Assembly: GCA_003343905.1 (NCBI GenBank) | Contig: QAKI01000057.1 | Span: 154,223 to 218,222, forward strand | Direction: 5' to 3' | Origin: Subdoligranulum variabile | Lineage (GTDB): Bacteria > Bacillota > Clostridia > Oscillospirales > Ruminococcaceae | Length of the DNA: 64,000 nt | Shown: positions 16,035 to 23,692 of the stretch, in pieces | Layout of the letters: every line of letters starts with the position of its first letter | Position numbering within the stretch: position 1 is the first letter of the stretch | The notes under the pieces: generated by a model | The model's input: only the letters and a program-made list of their open reading frames with translations | What the model was told of the DNA's origin: nothing | Databases searched by the model: none | Program-made: the position numbers and the translations under genes

Positions 16035-16739
16035 TCACACCGCCGGGGGATTCCACGGTTTTTCCGGCTGCGATTTTACTTCCAGCGTAAATTGATCGTC
16101 CTCCCAGTTGCAGGCGGCAACGATTTGCCCGTCCTGCGACCAGACAGCCGCGCCATCCTCCCACGGCAGTTCTTCCCAGTCCGCCAGAATGTCCAGCCCC
16201 AGGAAATCTTGGTAGGCGGTCAGATGGGGTTCCAGATCCGTGGGAATGTTGCCCGCCGTAACGGTGTACGATACCACATAGCCGGTCTTTTCGTGCCAGG
16301 CAGCGGCGATCCAATAGGTCTGCGCTTCCGGGGCATCCACCCGCCATGTGACACTGGAAAAGCCGTTTTCCTGCTTGCTGGTCACAGCCGCCGGCTGCTG
16401 CGACAAAATCCAGTCCGCCCGCGCCGCCACCAGTTCCGGCAAGGCTCCTGCCTGTGCCAGTGCGGCAGTCTCTTCCCGAAGCGCCTGCTGCACCGGCCCG
16501 ACATCCGCGGCGGTTTCCTGCGTTGTAGAAGCGGCAAAGCGGCTGCGGTACAGCGCATAGACGAGCGGGACGGACTGCCCCTGTGCGCTGAGTGCGTCCG
16601 CCGGTACCGTCCGACGATCCCCCTCCCTTTGCAGCCAGGCGTTGCTCCCTGCGCCGTACAGCAAGGGAAGCCCCAGCGACAGCAGGCAGACCGCCGACAG
16701 GAAAAACAAGACCCAGCGTGTTCGCTTTTGTCTGTTCAT
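16035..16739 (-). CDS. Membrane-anchored extracellular protein of unknown function
   Basis: A protein of about 234 residues with a basic start (MNRQKRTRW) and one membrane anchor (about residues 9-31); the rest is predicted outside the cell. I do not recognise the family. Its ATG overlaps the stop of the histidine kinase gene (ATGA), so it is translationally coupled to it, and the lipoprotein gene follows after 25 bases. A role in the signal-sensing or output side of that system is likely. An alternative start at 16766 would overlap the kinase further and is less likely. Confidence 0.6.
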   Translation of the reverse strand: MNRQKRTRWVLFFLSAVCLLSLGLPLLYGAGSNAWLQREGDRRTVPADALSAQGQSVPLVYALYRSRFAASTTQETAADVGPVQQALREETAALAQAGALPELVAARADWILSQQPAAVTSKQENGFSSVTWRVDAPEAQTYWIAAAWHEKTGYVVSYTVTAGNIPTDLEPHLTAYQDFLGLDILADWEELPWEDGAAVWSQDGQIVAACNWEDDQFTLEVKSQPEKPWNPPAV

Positions 16740-18136
16740 GGCTGCACCTCCTGCAATGTGATCCATACGGTCGTACCCTGGCCCGGTTTGCTCTCGATCT
16801 GGAGCTGCGTGCCGTGTGCCTGTGCGATCTGCGCACAGATCGTAAGCCCCAGCCCGTTGCCGCCGCCCGCGCGGGAGCGGCTTTTATCGACCCGGTAGAA
16901 GGGTTCTGTGAGTTTGTCCCGTTCTTCCGCCGGGATGCCGGGACCGGTATCGGTAACGCCGATCTGCACGCCTTCCGTCGTTTCTTTGTTCCAGAAAAGA
17001 AGTGTCCCGCCTGTTTCATCGGCGTTGGCTGCATTGAGGATCAGGTTCCTCAGCAGCGTTGCCAGCAAAGCCCGGTCGGCCCGGACCGTCACATCCTGCC
17101 CCTCCCAGTGAAGGCGGCTTTCCAGTTCCGGCAAGCTGCGGCATACGTCCGCCCATACGGCACCCAACTGGACCGGCTGTAACGCAACGCCGCCGCGTTC
17201 CAGCCCGAACAACAGCAGCAGTTCCCGGCTCAAACTTTCCAGCCGCTGGGACTCGTGGTAGATATAGCCTGCCGCCCGGTGGCGCTTTTCCAGCGTTTGT
17301 TCCCCGCTGCGCAGCAGGTTGGCATACCCCAGGATGGCCGTCATCGGCGTTTTCAATTCATGGCTGAAAGCCGCCACGAACCGCTTCTGCCGGGCGCTTT
17401 CCTCCTGCAAAGTCTGCATCTGGTCTTTCACCGCCTGCGCCATTGCATTGAAGGTATGCCCCAGATGTTCCAGTTCGTCCCCGCTTTGGATCTGTACACG
17501 GGATTCCAGATCTCCCTGAGACAACGCGCGGCTGGCATTTTCCAATTGGCGCAGCGGTTGGGTCAGCAACCGCGCCACCACGAGCGCCGCCGCCCCCACC
17601 AGCAGAAGCACGCCGCCTTCCCGGAACAAATTTTGCAGCATCAGCCGGTCGCGCGCCGCAAATAAATCACTGACATCATAGGCGTTGACCAGCCATAGAG
17701 GGCGCGCGGTGTCCTGCATTTGGGTCCCCAAAATCTGGTAGGCGCCGCCATCTTCGGTATAGTAGAGAACCTGTTCTTCCCCTGCCGCGGCGGCTGCCTG
17801 TTGTTTGTTGTAAGGGACCGTCAGGGGCAGCGTGGTGTACAGCACCGTTCCATTTTCCCCCAGCACCGTGAACCAGATTTCGCTTTTTCCTTGGGCATAT
17901 TCCTGTTCTTGATACTGCTGCAACAGCGTAAGGAGCGTTCCGATCTCTTCATCCGGTGCACCCGCCAGCAGAGATTCGAGTTCATAACGCTGTTGCATCT
18001 GTGCTTCCCCGTTGGTCTGAGCCGCGGCATCCAATTCCCGCATGAAATTTCGATGGACCGACAAAGTCCCGCTTATCGAAAGTACCAGACAGACCGGCAG
18101 AACGATGGCCAGCGCCACCTTTTGGGAGAATCTCAT
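16736..18136 (-). CDS. Sensor histidine kinase
   Basis: A 466-residue membrane kinase. Membrane segment 1 lies at about residues 8-26, followed by an extracellular sensor domain of about 140 residues. Membrane segment 2 lies at about 173-190, then a HAMP region (LTQPLRQLENASRALSQGD). The phospho-acceptor motif FSHELKTPMTAILGY is at about residue 258. The ATP-binding boxes are NLILNAANAD (N), DTGPGIP (G1) and GNGLGLTICAQIAQAHG (G2). Its start overlaps the response-regulator stop by ATGA. The stimulus is unknown. Confidence 0.92.
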   Translation of the reverse strand: MRFSQKVALAIVLPVCLVLSISGTLSVHRNFMRELDAAAQTNGEAQMQQRYELESLLAGAPDEEIGTLLTLLQQYQEQEYAQGKSEIWFTVLGENGTVLYTTLPLTVPYNKQQAAAAAGEEQVLYYTEDGGAYQILGTQMQDTARPLWLVNAYDVSDLFAARDRLMLQNLFREGGVLLLVGAAALVVARLLTQPLRQLENASRALSQGDLESRVQIQSGDELEHLGHTFNAMAQAVKDQMQTLQEESARQKRFVAAFSHELKTPMTAILGYANLLRSGEQTLEKRHRAAGYIYHESQRLESLSRELLLLFGLERGGVALQPVQLGAVWADVCRSLPELESRLHWEGQDVTVRADRALLATLLRNLILNAANADETGGTLLFWNKETTEGVQIGVTDTGPGIPAEERDKLTEPFYRVDKSRSRAGGGNGLGLTICAQIAQAHGTQLQIESKPGQGTTVWITLQEVQP

Positions 18137-18792
18137 GGTTCCACCTCCAGAAGATAGCCGATTTTAGGAACTGCCCGCAACTGGCTGGTCCAGCCCAGCT
18201 TTTTTCGCAGGCGGCTGATGTGAATATCGAGCGTGCGGGGGTCCACGTCGCAGTCCAGCCCCCATACCCGCTCCAACAATACGTCACGGTACAGGGCGAT
18301 GCCGCGGTTATAGACCAGCGCCATCAGCAGGTCGTACTCTTTCGGTTTCAGGCGGATCTCTGTGCCGTCCCGGGTGACAGTGCGGCTTTCCGGCTGAATG
18401 TCCACGCCCCATATATGGATCGTCTGCTTTCGCCGCCCGGTGTGGCGCATCAGGCCGTCCACCCGTGCCAGCAGTTCTTCCGCCGCAAAGGGCTTGACGA
18501 TGTAGTCATACGCCCCGGCACGCAGTCCGCGCACCCGGTCCTCCACCGCTGTTTTGGCGGTGAGGAAGATCACCGGCGTGCCTGTGGGCGCAATGTAATC
18601 CATCAGCGTAAAGCCGTCCACTCCGGGCAGCATCACATCCAGCAAGATCAGGTCGAAGTGTTCCTTCCCGATCAGATCTGCCGCTTCCTCCCCGCTGTAT
18701 GCTTTGCGGCACGCATAGCCGAAAGGTTCCAGTGTCATCTCGATCAGGTCTGCGATGGCCTTTTCATCGTCCACGATCAGTACAGGGTTCAT
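18133..18792 (-). CDS. OmpR/PhoB-type response regulator
   Basis: A 219-residue regulator. In the receiver domain the acidic pair is D8-D9 and the phosphorylated aspartate is D52 (LLDVMLPGVDG), with the conserved lysine in YIVKPF. The C-terminal winged helix has LKPKEYDLLMALVYNRG and the recognition region VDPRTLDIHISRLRKKLG. It heads an operon of regulator, kinase, anchored protein and lipoprotein. A TATAAT lies at 18822-18827 (minus), without a good -35, so the operon may need an activator, perhaps this protein itself (inference). Confidence 0.93.
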   Translation of the reverse strand: MNPVLIVDDEKAIADLIEMTLEPFGYACRKAYSGEEAADLIGKEHFDLILLDVMLPGVDGFTLMDYIAPTGTPVIFLTAKTAVEDRVRGLRAGAYDYIVKPFAAEELLARVDGLMRHTGRRKQTIHIWGVDIQPESRTVTRDGTEIRLKPKEYDLLMALVYNRGIALYRDVLLERVWGLDCDVDPRTLDIHISRLRKKLGWTSQLRAVPKIGYLLEVEP

Positions 18793-18931
18793 GGCGTTCT
18801 CCTTCCTGTTGTCTGCCTTTTATTATACAGTACAGGATTTCCAAAATGTTGCCAAGCACCAAAGAAAAAACCTCGATCACACCGCAAGCCGGGCTTTGCA
18901 CAACCGCCCGCAATATCGCAAAAGAATGAAT

Positions 18932-18981
18932 AACAAAACAGGCCCGGACGTCTGCGTCAGTCACGCAAAGTCCGGGCCTGT
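18932..18981 (-). terminator. Second terminator downstream of ssrA
   Basis: ACAGGCCCGGAC (18938-18949) pairs perfectly with GTCCGGGCCTGT (18970-18981). On the minus strand it is followed by TTTTGTTATT. Together with 18990-19027 it insulates ssrA from the response-regulator promoter region. Confidence 0.7.
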
Positions 18982-18989
18982 ATGGCAGC

Positions 18990-19027
18990 AAAAAGCCCCC
19001 GGCAGGTTTCTGAAACCTGCCGGGGGT
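18990..19027 (-). terminator. Intrinsic terminator of ssrA
   Basis: Stem of CCCCCGGCAGGTTT (18996-19009) with AAACCTGCCGGGGG, small loop. On the minus strand it ends in CTTTTTGC. Confidence 0.9.
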
Positions 19028-19029
19028 GA

Positions 19030-19382
19030 TGGTGGAGCTGACGGGAGTCGAACCCGTGTCCGAAAAGAAATCAGTTAGAGTATCTCCGGGCGCAGTGTAT
19101 TTATTGGGATTCCCTTGGCGCGGGCGAATACACACGCGCTACGCCTTGGTAGCTTCATCAATGCATGACGGGCTGCAAAGCTTAGGCCCGTGCACGTTCA
19201 GTACCTAATCGACGCCCTGACCCCACGCGGTACTAACGCAGGCAGGACGGTCGCGCCTAATTAGGCAGCGACGGCAACAGGATGATTGTTGTCAGTTAAT
19301 TTTAGTTGGCGCTTTTATCGTGGTGCACCGCCACGGCCCGCTGCTCACGCCTCTCTCTCCCCGTCGAAACCATTACAGCCCC
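19030..19382 (-). ncRNA. ssrA: Transfer-messenger RNA (tmRNA)
   Basis: Rescues stalled ribosomes with SmpB by trans-translation. The RNA begins GGGGCUGUAAUGGUUUCGAC, and its 3' end is the tRNA-like T-arm GGGUUCGACUCCC followed by CAGCUCC and an encoded ACCA. The first seven bases pair with CAGCUCC to form the acceptor stem. The 353-base length is normal. The tag reading frame ends at a UAA at plus-strand 19261-19263 and its last residues read NNHPVAVAA, ending in AA as degradation tags do but with VAVAA instead of the common ALAA. I could not fix the resume codon; the in-frame open stretch upstream reads KRQLKLTD. It lies directly downstream of smpB. Confidence 0.95.
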
Positions 19383-19431
19383 GCATATTCGGTGGGGTCG
19401 CCCCCACCGGGAAAGCAAAAGCAGACAGCTT

Positions 19432-19899
19432 TTATCGCTGCGTTTTTAGTGCGCGGTCAATATCGCGCTTGGCGTCGCGCGCCGCAGCGGTCGCGCGTTT
19501 GTCGTACAGTTTTTTGCCCTTGCAAAGCCCCAGTTCCAGCTTTACGCGCCCCTGTTTGAAATAGAGCGAAAGCGGGACCAGTGTATAGCCCTGCAATTTT
19601 ATCTGCTGGCCCAGGCGGCGGATCTCCGCCTTATGCGCCAGCAGACGGCGCGGGCGGCGCGGGTCCTTATTGAAGATATTGCCCTGTTCGTAGGGGCTGA
19701 TATGGATGCCCTTTGCGATCAGTTCGCCATCCTCAATATCCGCCCAGGAATCCTTGAGGTTTGCCCCGCCCGCACGCAAGCTCTTGACTTCAGTGCCTAC
19801 CAGCTCGATGCCGGTCTCCAGCGCCTCCATCACAAAGTACTCATGGCGTGCTTCGCGGTTTTGGGCAATGATCTTTTTCCCGGTCTTTTCCTCTGCCAC
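19432..19899 (-). CDS. smpB: SsrA-binding protein
   Basis: The small protein that binds the tRNA-like end of tmRNA and is required for trans-translation. About 155 residues. Family signatures are visible: [14 protein letters not shown], a [15 protein letters not shown] beta-barrel segment, HISPYEQGN, and the C-terminal basic tail [12 protein letters not shown] that enters the mRNA channel. I place the start at the GTG at 19899, which lies 8 bases after AAGGAG; the GTG at 19905 is too close to that site. It has a consensus promoter, and ssrA follows 49 bases later. Confidence 0.96.
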   Translation of the reverse strand: MAEEKTGKKIIAQNREARHEYFVMEALETGIELVGTEVKSLRAGGANLKDSWADIEDGELIAKGIHISPYEQGNIFNKDPRRPRRLLAHKAEIRRLGQQIKLQGYTLVPLSLYFKQGRVKLELGLCKGKKLYDKRATAAARDAKRDIDRALKTQR

Positions 19900-19931
19900 A
19901 AGCACATCTCCTTTGCGTGTAGTGGGTTTAG

Positions 19932-19960
19932 ATTATAGCGCAGGCGCGCCCAAAAGTCAA
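19932..19960 (-). promoter_or_regulatory. Consensus promoter for smpB
   Basis: Minus strand: TTGACT, 17-base spacer, TATAAT (plus-strand 19932-19937). Confidence 0.82.
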
Positions 19961-19970
19961 GGCGATCCTG

Positions 19971-20567
19971 TCACAATTCGCCGCGGCCCTGCATGGCGCG
20001 GTAAAGCGTTGTTTCGTCGGCATATTCAAGGCTGGAACCCACCGGCAGACCGTAGGCCAACCGCGTGGTGCGCACGCCCAGCGGTTTGATGAGCTTGGCC
20101 AGATACATGGCCGTGGCCTCCCCTTCCACCGTCGGGCTGGTCGCCATGATGACTTCCTTGACGGTATCGTTCAGACGGGCCAGCAGTTCCTTGACGCAAA
20201 GCTGTTCCGCCCCCACGCCGTCCATCGGGGAGATCAGGCCGTGCAGCACATGGTACAGGCCGTTGTATTCATGGGTGCGTTCAATGGCTTTGATGTCCCG
20301 CGGGCTTTCCACCACACAGATCGTGCTGCGGTCCCGCTTGGGGGACGCACAGATCCGGCAAACTTCTTCCGCCGTGTAATCCTGGCAGATGCGGCAGCGG
20401 TGCAGGTCCTTTTTGGCATGCTCAATGGCCTTTGCCAGTTCCAGGGCCTGCTCGTTGGACATGGCCATGACCTCGTATGCCATCCGCGTGGCGCCCTTGC
20501 GGCCAATGCCCGGAAACCGTGCGAACTGATCGACCAGGTTTTCCAGCGGTTCTGCATTCTGCGGCAT
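19971..20567 (-). CDS. recR: Recombination mediator protein RecR
   Basis: Works with RecO/RecF to load RecA at gaps. It has 198 residues, the standard length. The N-terminal helix-hairpin-helix is FARFPGIGRKGATRMAYEVM. The zinc motif has two cysteine pairs (CRIC and CRIC) at about residues 58-72, and the Toprim domain follows with ICVVESPRDIKAIE and the ATSPTVEGEATAMYL segment. The order dnaX-ybaB-recR is the classic one. Gaps to neighbours are about 11 bases, so it is co-transcribed. Confidence 0.97.
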   Translation of the reverse strand: MPQNAEPLENLVDQFARFPGIGRKGATRMAYEVMAMSNEQALELAKAIEHAKKDLHRCRICQDYTAEEVCRICASPKRDRSTICVVESPRDIKAIERTHEYNGLYHVLHGLISPMDGVGAEQLCVKELLARLNDTVKEVIMATSPTVEGEATAMYLAKLIKPLGVRTTRLAYGLPVGSSLEYADETTLYRAMQGRGEL

Positions 20568-20578
20568 AGCGGTTCCTC

Positions 20579-20920
20579 TCAGCCCAGGCCGGGAATGTTC
20601 AGCCCGCCGGTCATCTTGGCCATTTCTTCCTCGGATTCCTTATCCACCGCAGAAACGGCGCTGTTGACCGCCGCGGCGATCAGGTCTTCCAGCATTTCCA
20701 GATCATCGGGGTCCACCGCTTCGGGCTTGATCTTGACCGCCGTGATCTCGTGCTTGCCGGTCATGGTGACGGTGACCATTTCGCCGCTGGCCGTGCCGGT
20801 ATATTCCTTCGCTTCCAGTTCTTCCTGCTTGGCGCGGATCTCTTCCTGCATTTTCTGGACCTGACGCATCATGGCGTTGGGGTCCGGGCGGCCATAGCCC
20901 TTGGGAAGTCTTGCTTTCAT
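20579..20920 (-). CDS. YbaB/EbfC family nucleoid-associated protein
   Basis: A 113-residue DNA-binding dimer that coats the nucleoid. It has the N-terminal coiled-coil MMRQVQKMQEEIRAKQEELEAKEYTG and the beta core VTVTMTGKHEITAVKIKPEAVDPDDLEMLEDLI, both diagnostic. The C-terminal tail is Met/Gly-rich, as usual. It lies between dnaX and recR with a good GGAGG ribosome site. Confidence 0.94.
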   Translation of the reverse strand: MKARLPKGYGRPDPNAMMRQVQKMQEEIRAKQEELEAKEYTGTASGEMVTVTMTGKHEITAVKIKPEAVDPDDLEMLEDLIAAAVNSAVSAVDKESEEEMAKMTGGLNIPGLG

Positions 20921-20938
20921 AATCGTTCCTCCAACTGT

Positions 20939-22690
20939 TTATTGTTCTTCGATCTTTACATCTACCCCCAGATCCTGCATAGTCTGCAGGGTCTGGTCGA
21001 TGGTCGGCTGTGCAGCGCCCCCGGTCTCTGCCTGCTGGGGCTCGTAGGGGCCGATCCCGCAGCGGATCTTGGTGACCCGGTAGATGGCCTCCTTCATTTT
21101 TTTGCGGATGTCCTCATTGTTGCGGATATAATCGCGGAATGCGTCGCTGCACTCAAACAGCACGCGCCTTCCGTCATAATATGCGTGCGTTCCCCGCAAA
21201 AACGAGATCAGCATCGCGTCGCTTTCTTCGAGGTCCGCCAGCACCAGCGCCCACTGGGGGAACGGCTTGAGTTCCCCCGCTTCCTCCTGCGGCGCTGCCC
21301 TGCGGGGCTTCGGCGCGGGTTGGGGCGTTGGGACAGGTGCGGCCGGCTGCGGGGCCGGTTTCATTTCCGGTTGCAAAAATTCCGGCTCGTCCACCGGCGG
21401 CGGAACGTCCTCCATGGGCGGTTCTGCTTCCGGCACAGGCTGCGGTTCCTGCACAGCAGGCGGCGCGGGCTGCGCGACCGCCGGGATGGGGGCCGTGCGC
21501 GTCTGCACCGGCGGTGCCTGTACGGGCACCGCGGGCGCTGCCGCAAAGGGTTGGGGCGCGGCCGGGCGGGCCGGCTGGGGCGGCGCTACCGCAACGGATA
21601 CCGCAGCGGCGGCCTGGGGCTGCGTAAGAGAGAACACCGCCAGTTCCAGTTCAATGCGCTGGTCGGTGCCGCGGCTCATTTTTTCAAGCGCCTGCCCGAA
21701 GGCGTTGATGGCACGGATGGCTTCCGCCTGGGGGAAATCCCGGCGCTGCTGGTAAGCTGCTTCTTCCTCCGGCGAAGTGCCGGTCAAAAGATCGGTTCCG
21801 CCGGGCAGCGCGCAGAGCATCAGGTTGCGGTAGTGCCCGGCCAGTTCCATGCACAGGCGTCGCATATCGACGCTCTGCTGGCGCAGTTCCGCGATTTTTT
21901 CCAGCGCCGTCACGGAATCCCGCGCGGCGATGGCATCGCTGATCTCGAACAGATAGGTGCGGTCGGTCACGCCCGCCATGCGGCGCACCAGCGCCTCATC
22001 CACATGGTTGTCCACACCGGCGCAGGTATCCAAAATCGAGAGGGCGTCGCGCATCGCGCCGTCCGCCAGACGGCCGATGAGTTGCGCCGCGTCCGCTTCC
22101 AGTTCGATCTTTTCCTGCCCGGCCACGAACAGCAGCCGGTCGGCAATGTCCTGCGCCGTGATGCGCGCAAAATCATACCGCTGGCAGCGGCTCAGGATCG
22201 TGACGGGGACTTTCTGCACCTCGGTGGTGGCAAGAATGAAGATCACATGCTCCGGCGGTTCTTCCATCGTCTTGAGCAGGGCGTTGAACGCCTGCATGGA
22301 GAGCATGTGCACCTCGTCGATGATGTATACTTTGTAGCGGCAGACCGAGGGCAGATAGGCGACTTCATCCCGCAGGTCGCGGATATCGTCCACGCCGTTG
22401 TTGGAAGCCGCGTCCATCTCGATGATGTCCATGATCGCGCCGCTGTCGATCCCCTTGCAGATCTCGCACTCACAGCAGGGGTCGGGGCTGGTATGGTCCA
22501 GGCAGTTCACCGCTTTGGCAAAGATCTTGGCACAGGTGGTCTTGCCGGTGCCGCGGGTGCCGGTGAACAGGTAGGCGTGGCCGATGCGCCCTGCGGCGAT
22601 CTGATTCTGCAGCGCGGTGACGATGGGCTTTTGCCCCACCACATCGGCGAACCGCTGGGGACGCCATTTGCGGTACAGCGCACGGTACAT
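20939..22690 (-). CDS. dnaX: DNA polymerase III subunits gamma and tau
   Basis: The clamp-loader ATPase of the replisome. It has 583 residues. Walker A GTRGTGKTT is at about residues 44-52, a zinc module with four cysteines (DPCCECEIC) follows, Walker B region IDEVHMLSMQ, then sensor 1 LATTEVQKVP and the SRC-type arginine finger TILSRCQRYDF. Residues about 370-480 are a long Pro/Ala/Gln-rich linker, typical of the tau part in GC-rich Clostridia, followed by a C-terminal domain. The start is the ATG at 22690, 8 bases after GGGAGG; an in-frame GTG 3 codons earlier overlaps the ribosome site. Confidence 0.96.
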   Translation of the reverse strand: MYRALYRKWRPQRFADVVGQKPIVTALQNQIAAGRIGHAYLFTGTRGTGKTTCAKIFAKAVNCLDHTSPDPCCECEICKGIDSGAIMDIIEMDAASNNGVDDIRDLRDEVAYLPSVCRYKVYIIDEVHMLSMQAFNALLKTMEEPPEHVIFILATTEVQKVPVTILSRCQRYDFARITAQDIADRLLFVAGQEKIELEADAAQLIGRLADGAMRDALSILDTCAGVDNHVDEALVRRMAGVTDRTYLFEISDAIAARDSVTALEKIAELRQQSVDMRRLCMELAGHYRNLMLCALPGGTDLLTGTSPEEEAAYQQRRDFPQAEAIRAINAFGQALEKMSRGTDQRIELELAVFSLTQPQAAAAVSVAVAPPQPARPAAPQPFAAAPAVPVQAPPVQTRTAPIPAVAQPAPPAVQEPQPVPEAEPPMEDVPPPVDEPEFLQPEMKPAPQPAAPVPTPQPAPKPRRAAPQEEAGELKPFPQWALVLADLEESDAMLISFLRGTHAYYDGRRVLFECSDAFRDYIRNNEDIRKKMKEAIYRVTKIRCGIGPYEPQQAETGGAAQPTIDQTLQTMQDLGVDVKIEEQ

Positions 22691-22737
22691 GGACCACACC
22701 TCCCTAAAACCATAAAAAGCGGGCAGAGCACGCGGCT

Positions 22738-22886
22738 GCGCTGCTTTGCATACAGATGCAGGCTTGCCGCAGCACTGGACGAGCGCCGCTTAATGCTGCT
22801 CGGTTCCCCGCCTGACATGGTTCACGGGCCGCCCACGCACGGGGCCCGCATCTGTATGCAAAACAGCGCAATTCAGCCCTGTCCGC
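22738..22886 (-). ncRNA. ffs: Signal recognition particle RNA (small bacterial SRP RNA)
   Basis: The conserved apical domain is present on the minus strand: GUGAACC, then GUCAGGCGGGGAACCGAGCAGC, followed by AUUAAG. This is the Ffh-binding helix 8 consensus. The two ends pair over a long stem (GCAUACAGAUGC near 22850 with GCAUCUGUAUGC near 22755), as expected for helix 5. Exact ends are uncertain: the 5' end is inferred from the promoter and the 3' end from a modest GC hairpin followed by TTTTT near 22715. It lies directly upstream of dnaX, the usual location. Confidence 0.88.
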
Positions 22887-22893
22887 AGTAAGT

Positions 22894-22922
22894 ATTATAC
22901 AATATTGCTGCAAGAATTGCAA
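22894..22922 (-). promoter_or_regulatory. ffs promoter embedded in the end of the upstream ABC gene
   Basis: Minus strand: TTGCAA (plus-strand 22917-22922), 17-base spacer, TATAAT (22894-22899). The TAA stop codon of the ABC ATPase gene at 22895 is part of this -10. Confidence 0.85.
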
Positions 22923-23692
22923 GAGGTGGTTTTTGACGTATCTTCGCGCCGCAGATAATAGGTTCCGTCCGGGGCGCGGCAGAGCGTGACGCCAAAGACC
23001 GAATCCAGCATCCGGCCTGCAAAAAGTTCTTCCGGCGCGGCAAAAGCGGCCAGCTTGCCCCCCGCAAGGACCGCCACACGGTCGCTGTACTGCAACGCCT
23101 GCGCCAGATCATGCAGCACCAGCAGCACTGCCCGGCCCTGGTCCGCCAGTGTGCGCAGCAGTTCCAGCAGTTCAAACTGCGCGGCTACGTCCAGGTAGGT
23201 CGTGGGTTCGTCCAGCAGGATCGCGTCGCCCCCCTGGGCGAGCGCCATCGCCAGATAGACCCGCTGACGCTCGCCGCCGGAAAGTTCCCGCAGGTCCCGC
23301 TGCGCCCAGCGTTCCACCCCGGTGGCCCGCATGGCCTGTTCCACCACTTCCCTGTCTTTCGCCGTCATCTGGCGGGAAAGCCCCAGATACGGGAACCGCC
23401 CGTGGCTGACCAGCCCCCGGACCGTGATCTCCGGGATATTGCGCACCTGGGGCATGAACGCCGCCGTGCGGGCAAATTCCCGGCGCTTATATTCCCGGAT
23501 CGGGCGGCCGCGCAGGCAGGCTTCGCCCTCCAGCAGCGGAAGCTGCCCTGCCAGCGCCTTGAGCAGCGTGGTCTTGCCGCAGCCGTTCGGCCCCACCAGC
23601 GTCGTGATCTGGCCCGCCTGCGCGGCAAAGCTGACATCGCGCAGGACCGGCTCGCCGCTGTACCCCACGCAGGCATGATGCAGTTCAAACAT
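22895..23692 (-). CDS. ABC transporter ATP-binding protein, FecE/BtuD type
   Basis: A 265-residue ATPase of the iron-siderophore/cobalamin import class. Walker A is GPNGCGKTTLL (about 34-44), the signature LSGGERQRVYLAMALAQ is at about 138, and Walker B is AILLDEPTTYLD. It is coupled by overlap to the FecCD permease at 23685. It forms the end of the cobalamin operon, so corrinoid or cobalt-complex import is the likely job, although siderophore import cannot be excluded. No substrate-binding protein is adjacent. Its last codons (CNSCSNIV and the stop) also encode the ffs promoter, and there is no terminator before ffs. Confidence 0.88.
   Translation of the reverse strand: MFELHHACVGYSGEPVLRDVSFAAQAGQITTLVGPNGCGKTTLLKALAGQLPLLEGEACLRGRPIREYKRREFARTAAFMPQVRNIPEITVRGLVSHGRFPYLGLSRQMTAKDREVVEQAMRATGVERWAQRDLRELSGGERQRVYLAMALAQGGDAILLDEPTTYLDVAAQFELLELLRTLADQGRAVLLVLHDLAQALQYSDRVAVLAGGKLAAFAAPEELFAGRMLDSVFGVTLCRAPDGTYYLRREDTSKTTSCNSCSNIV

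Noticed and set aside
20750..22891. A 713-codon plus-strand frame opposite dnaX and ybaB
   Set aside because: Mirror of dnaX coding; composition (His, Arg, Leu rich) is that of a shadow frame and it has no ribosome site.
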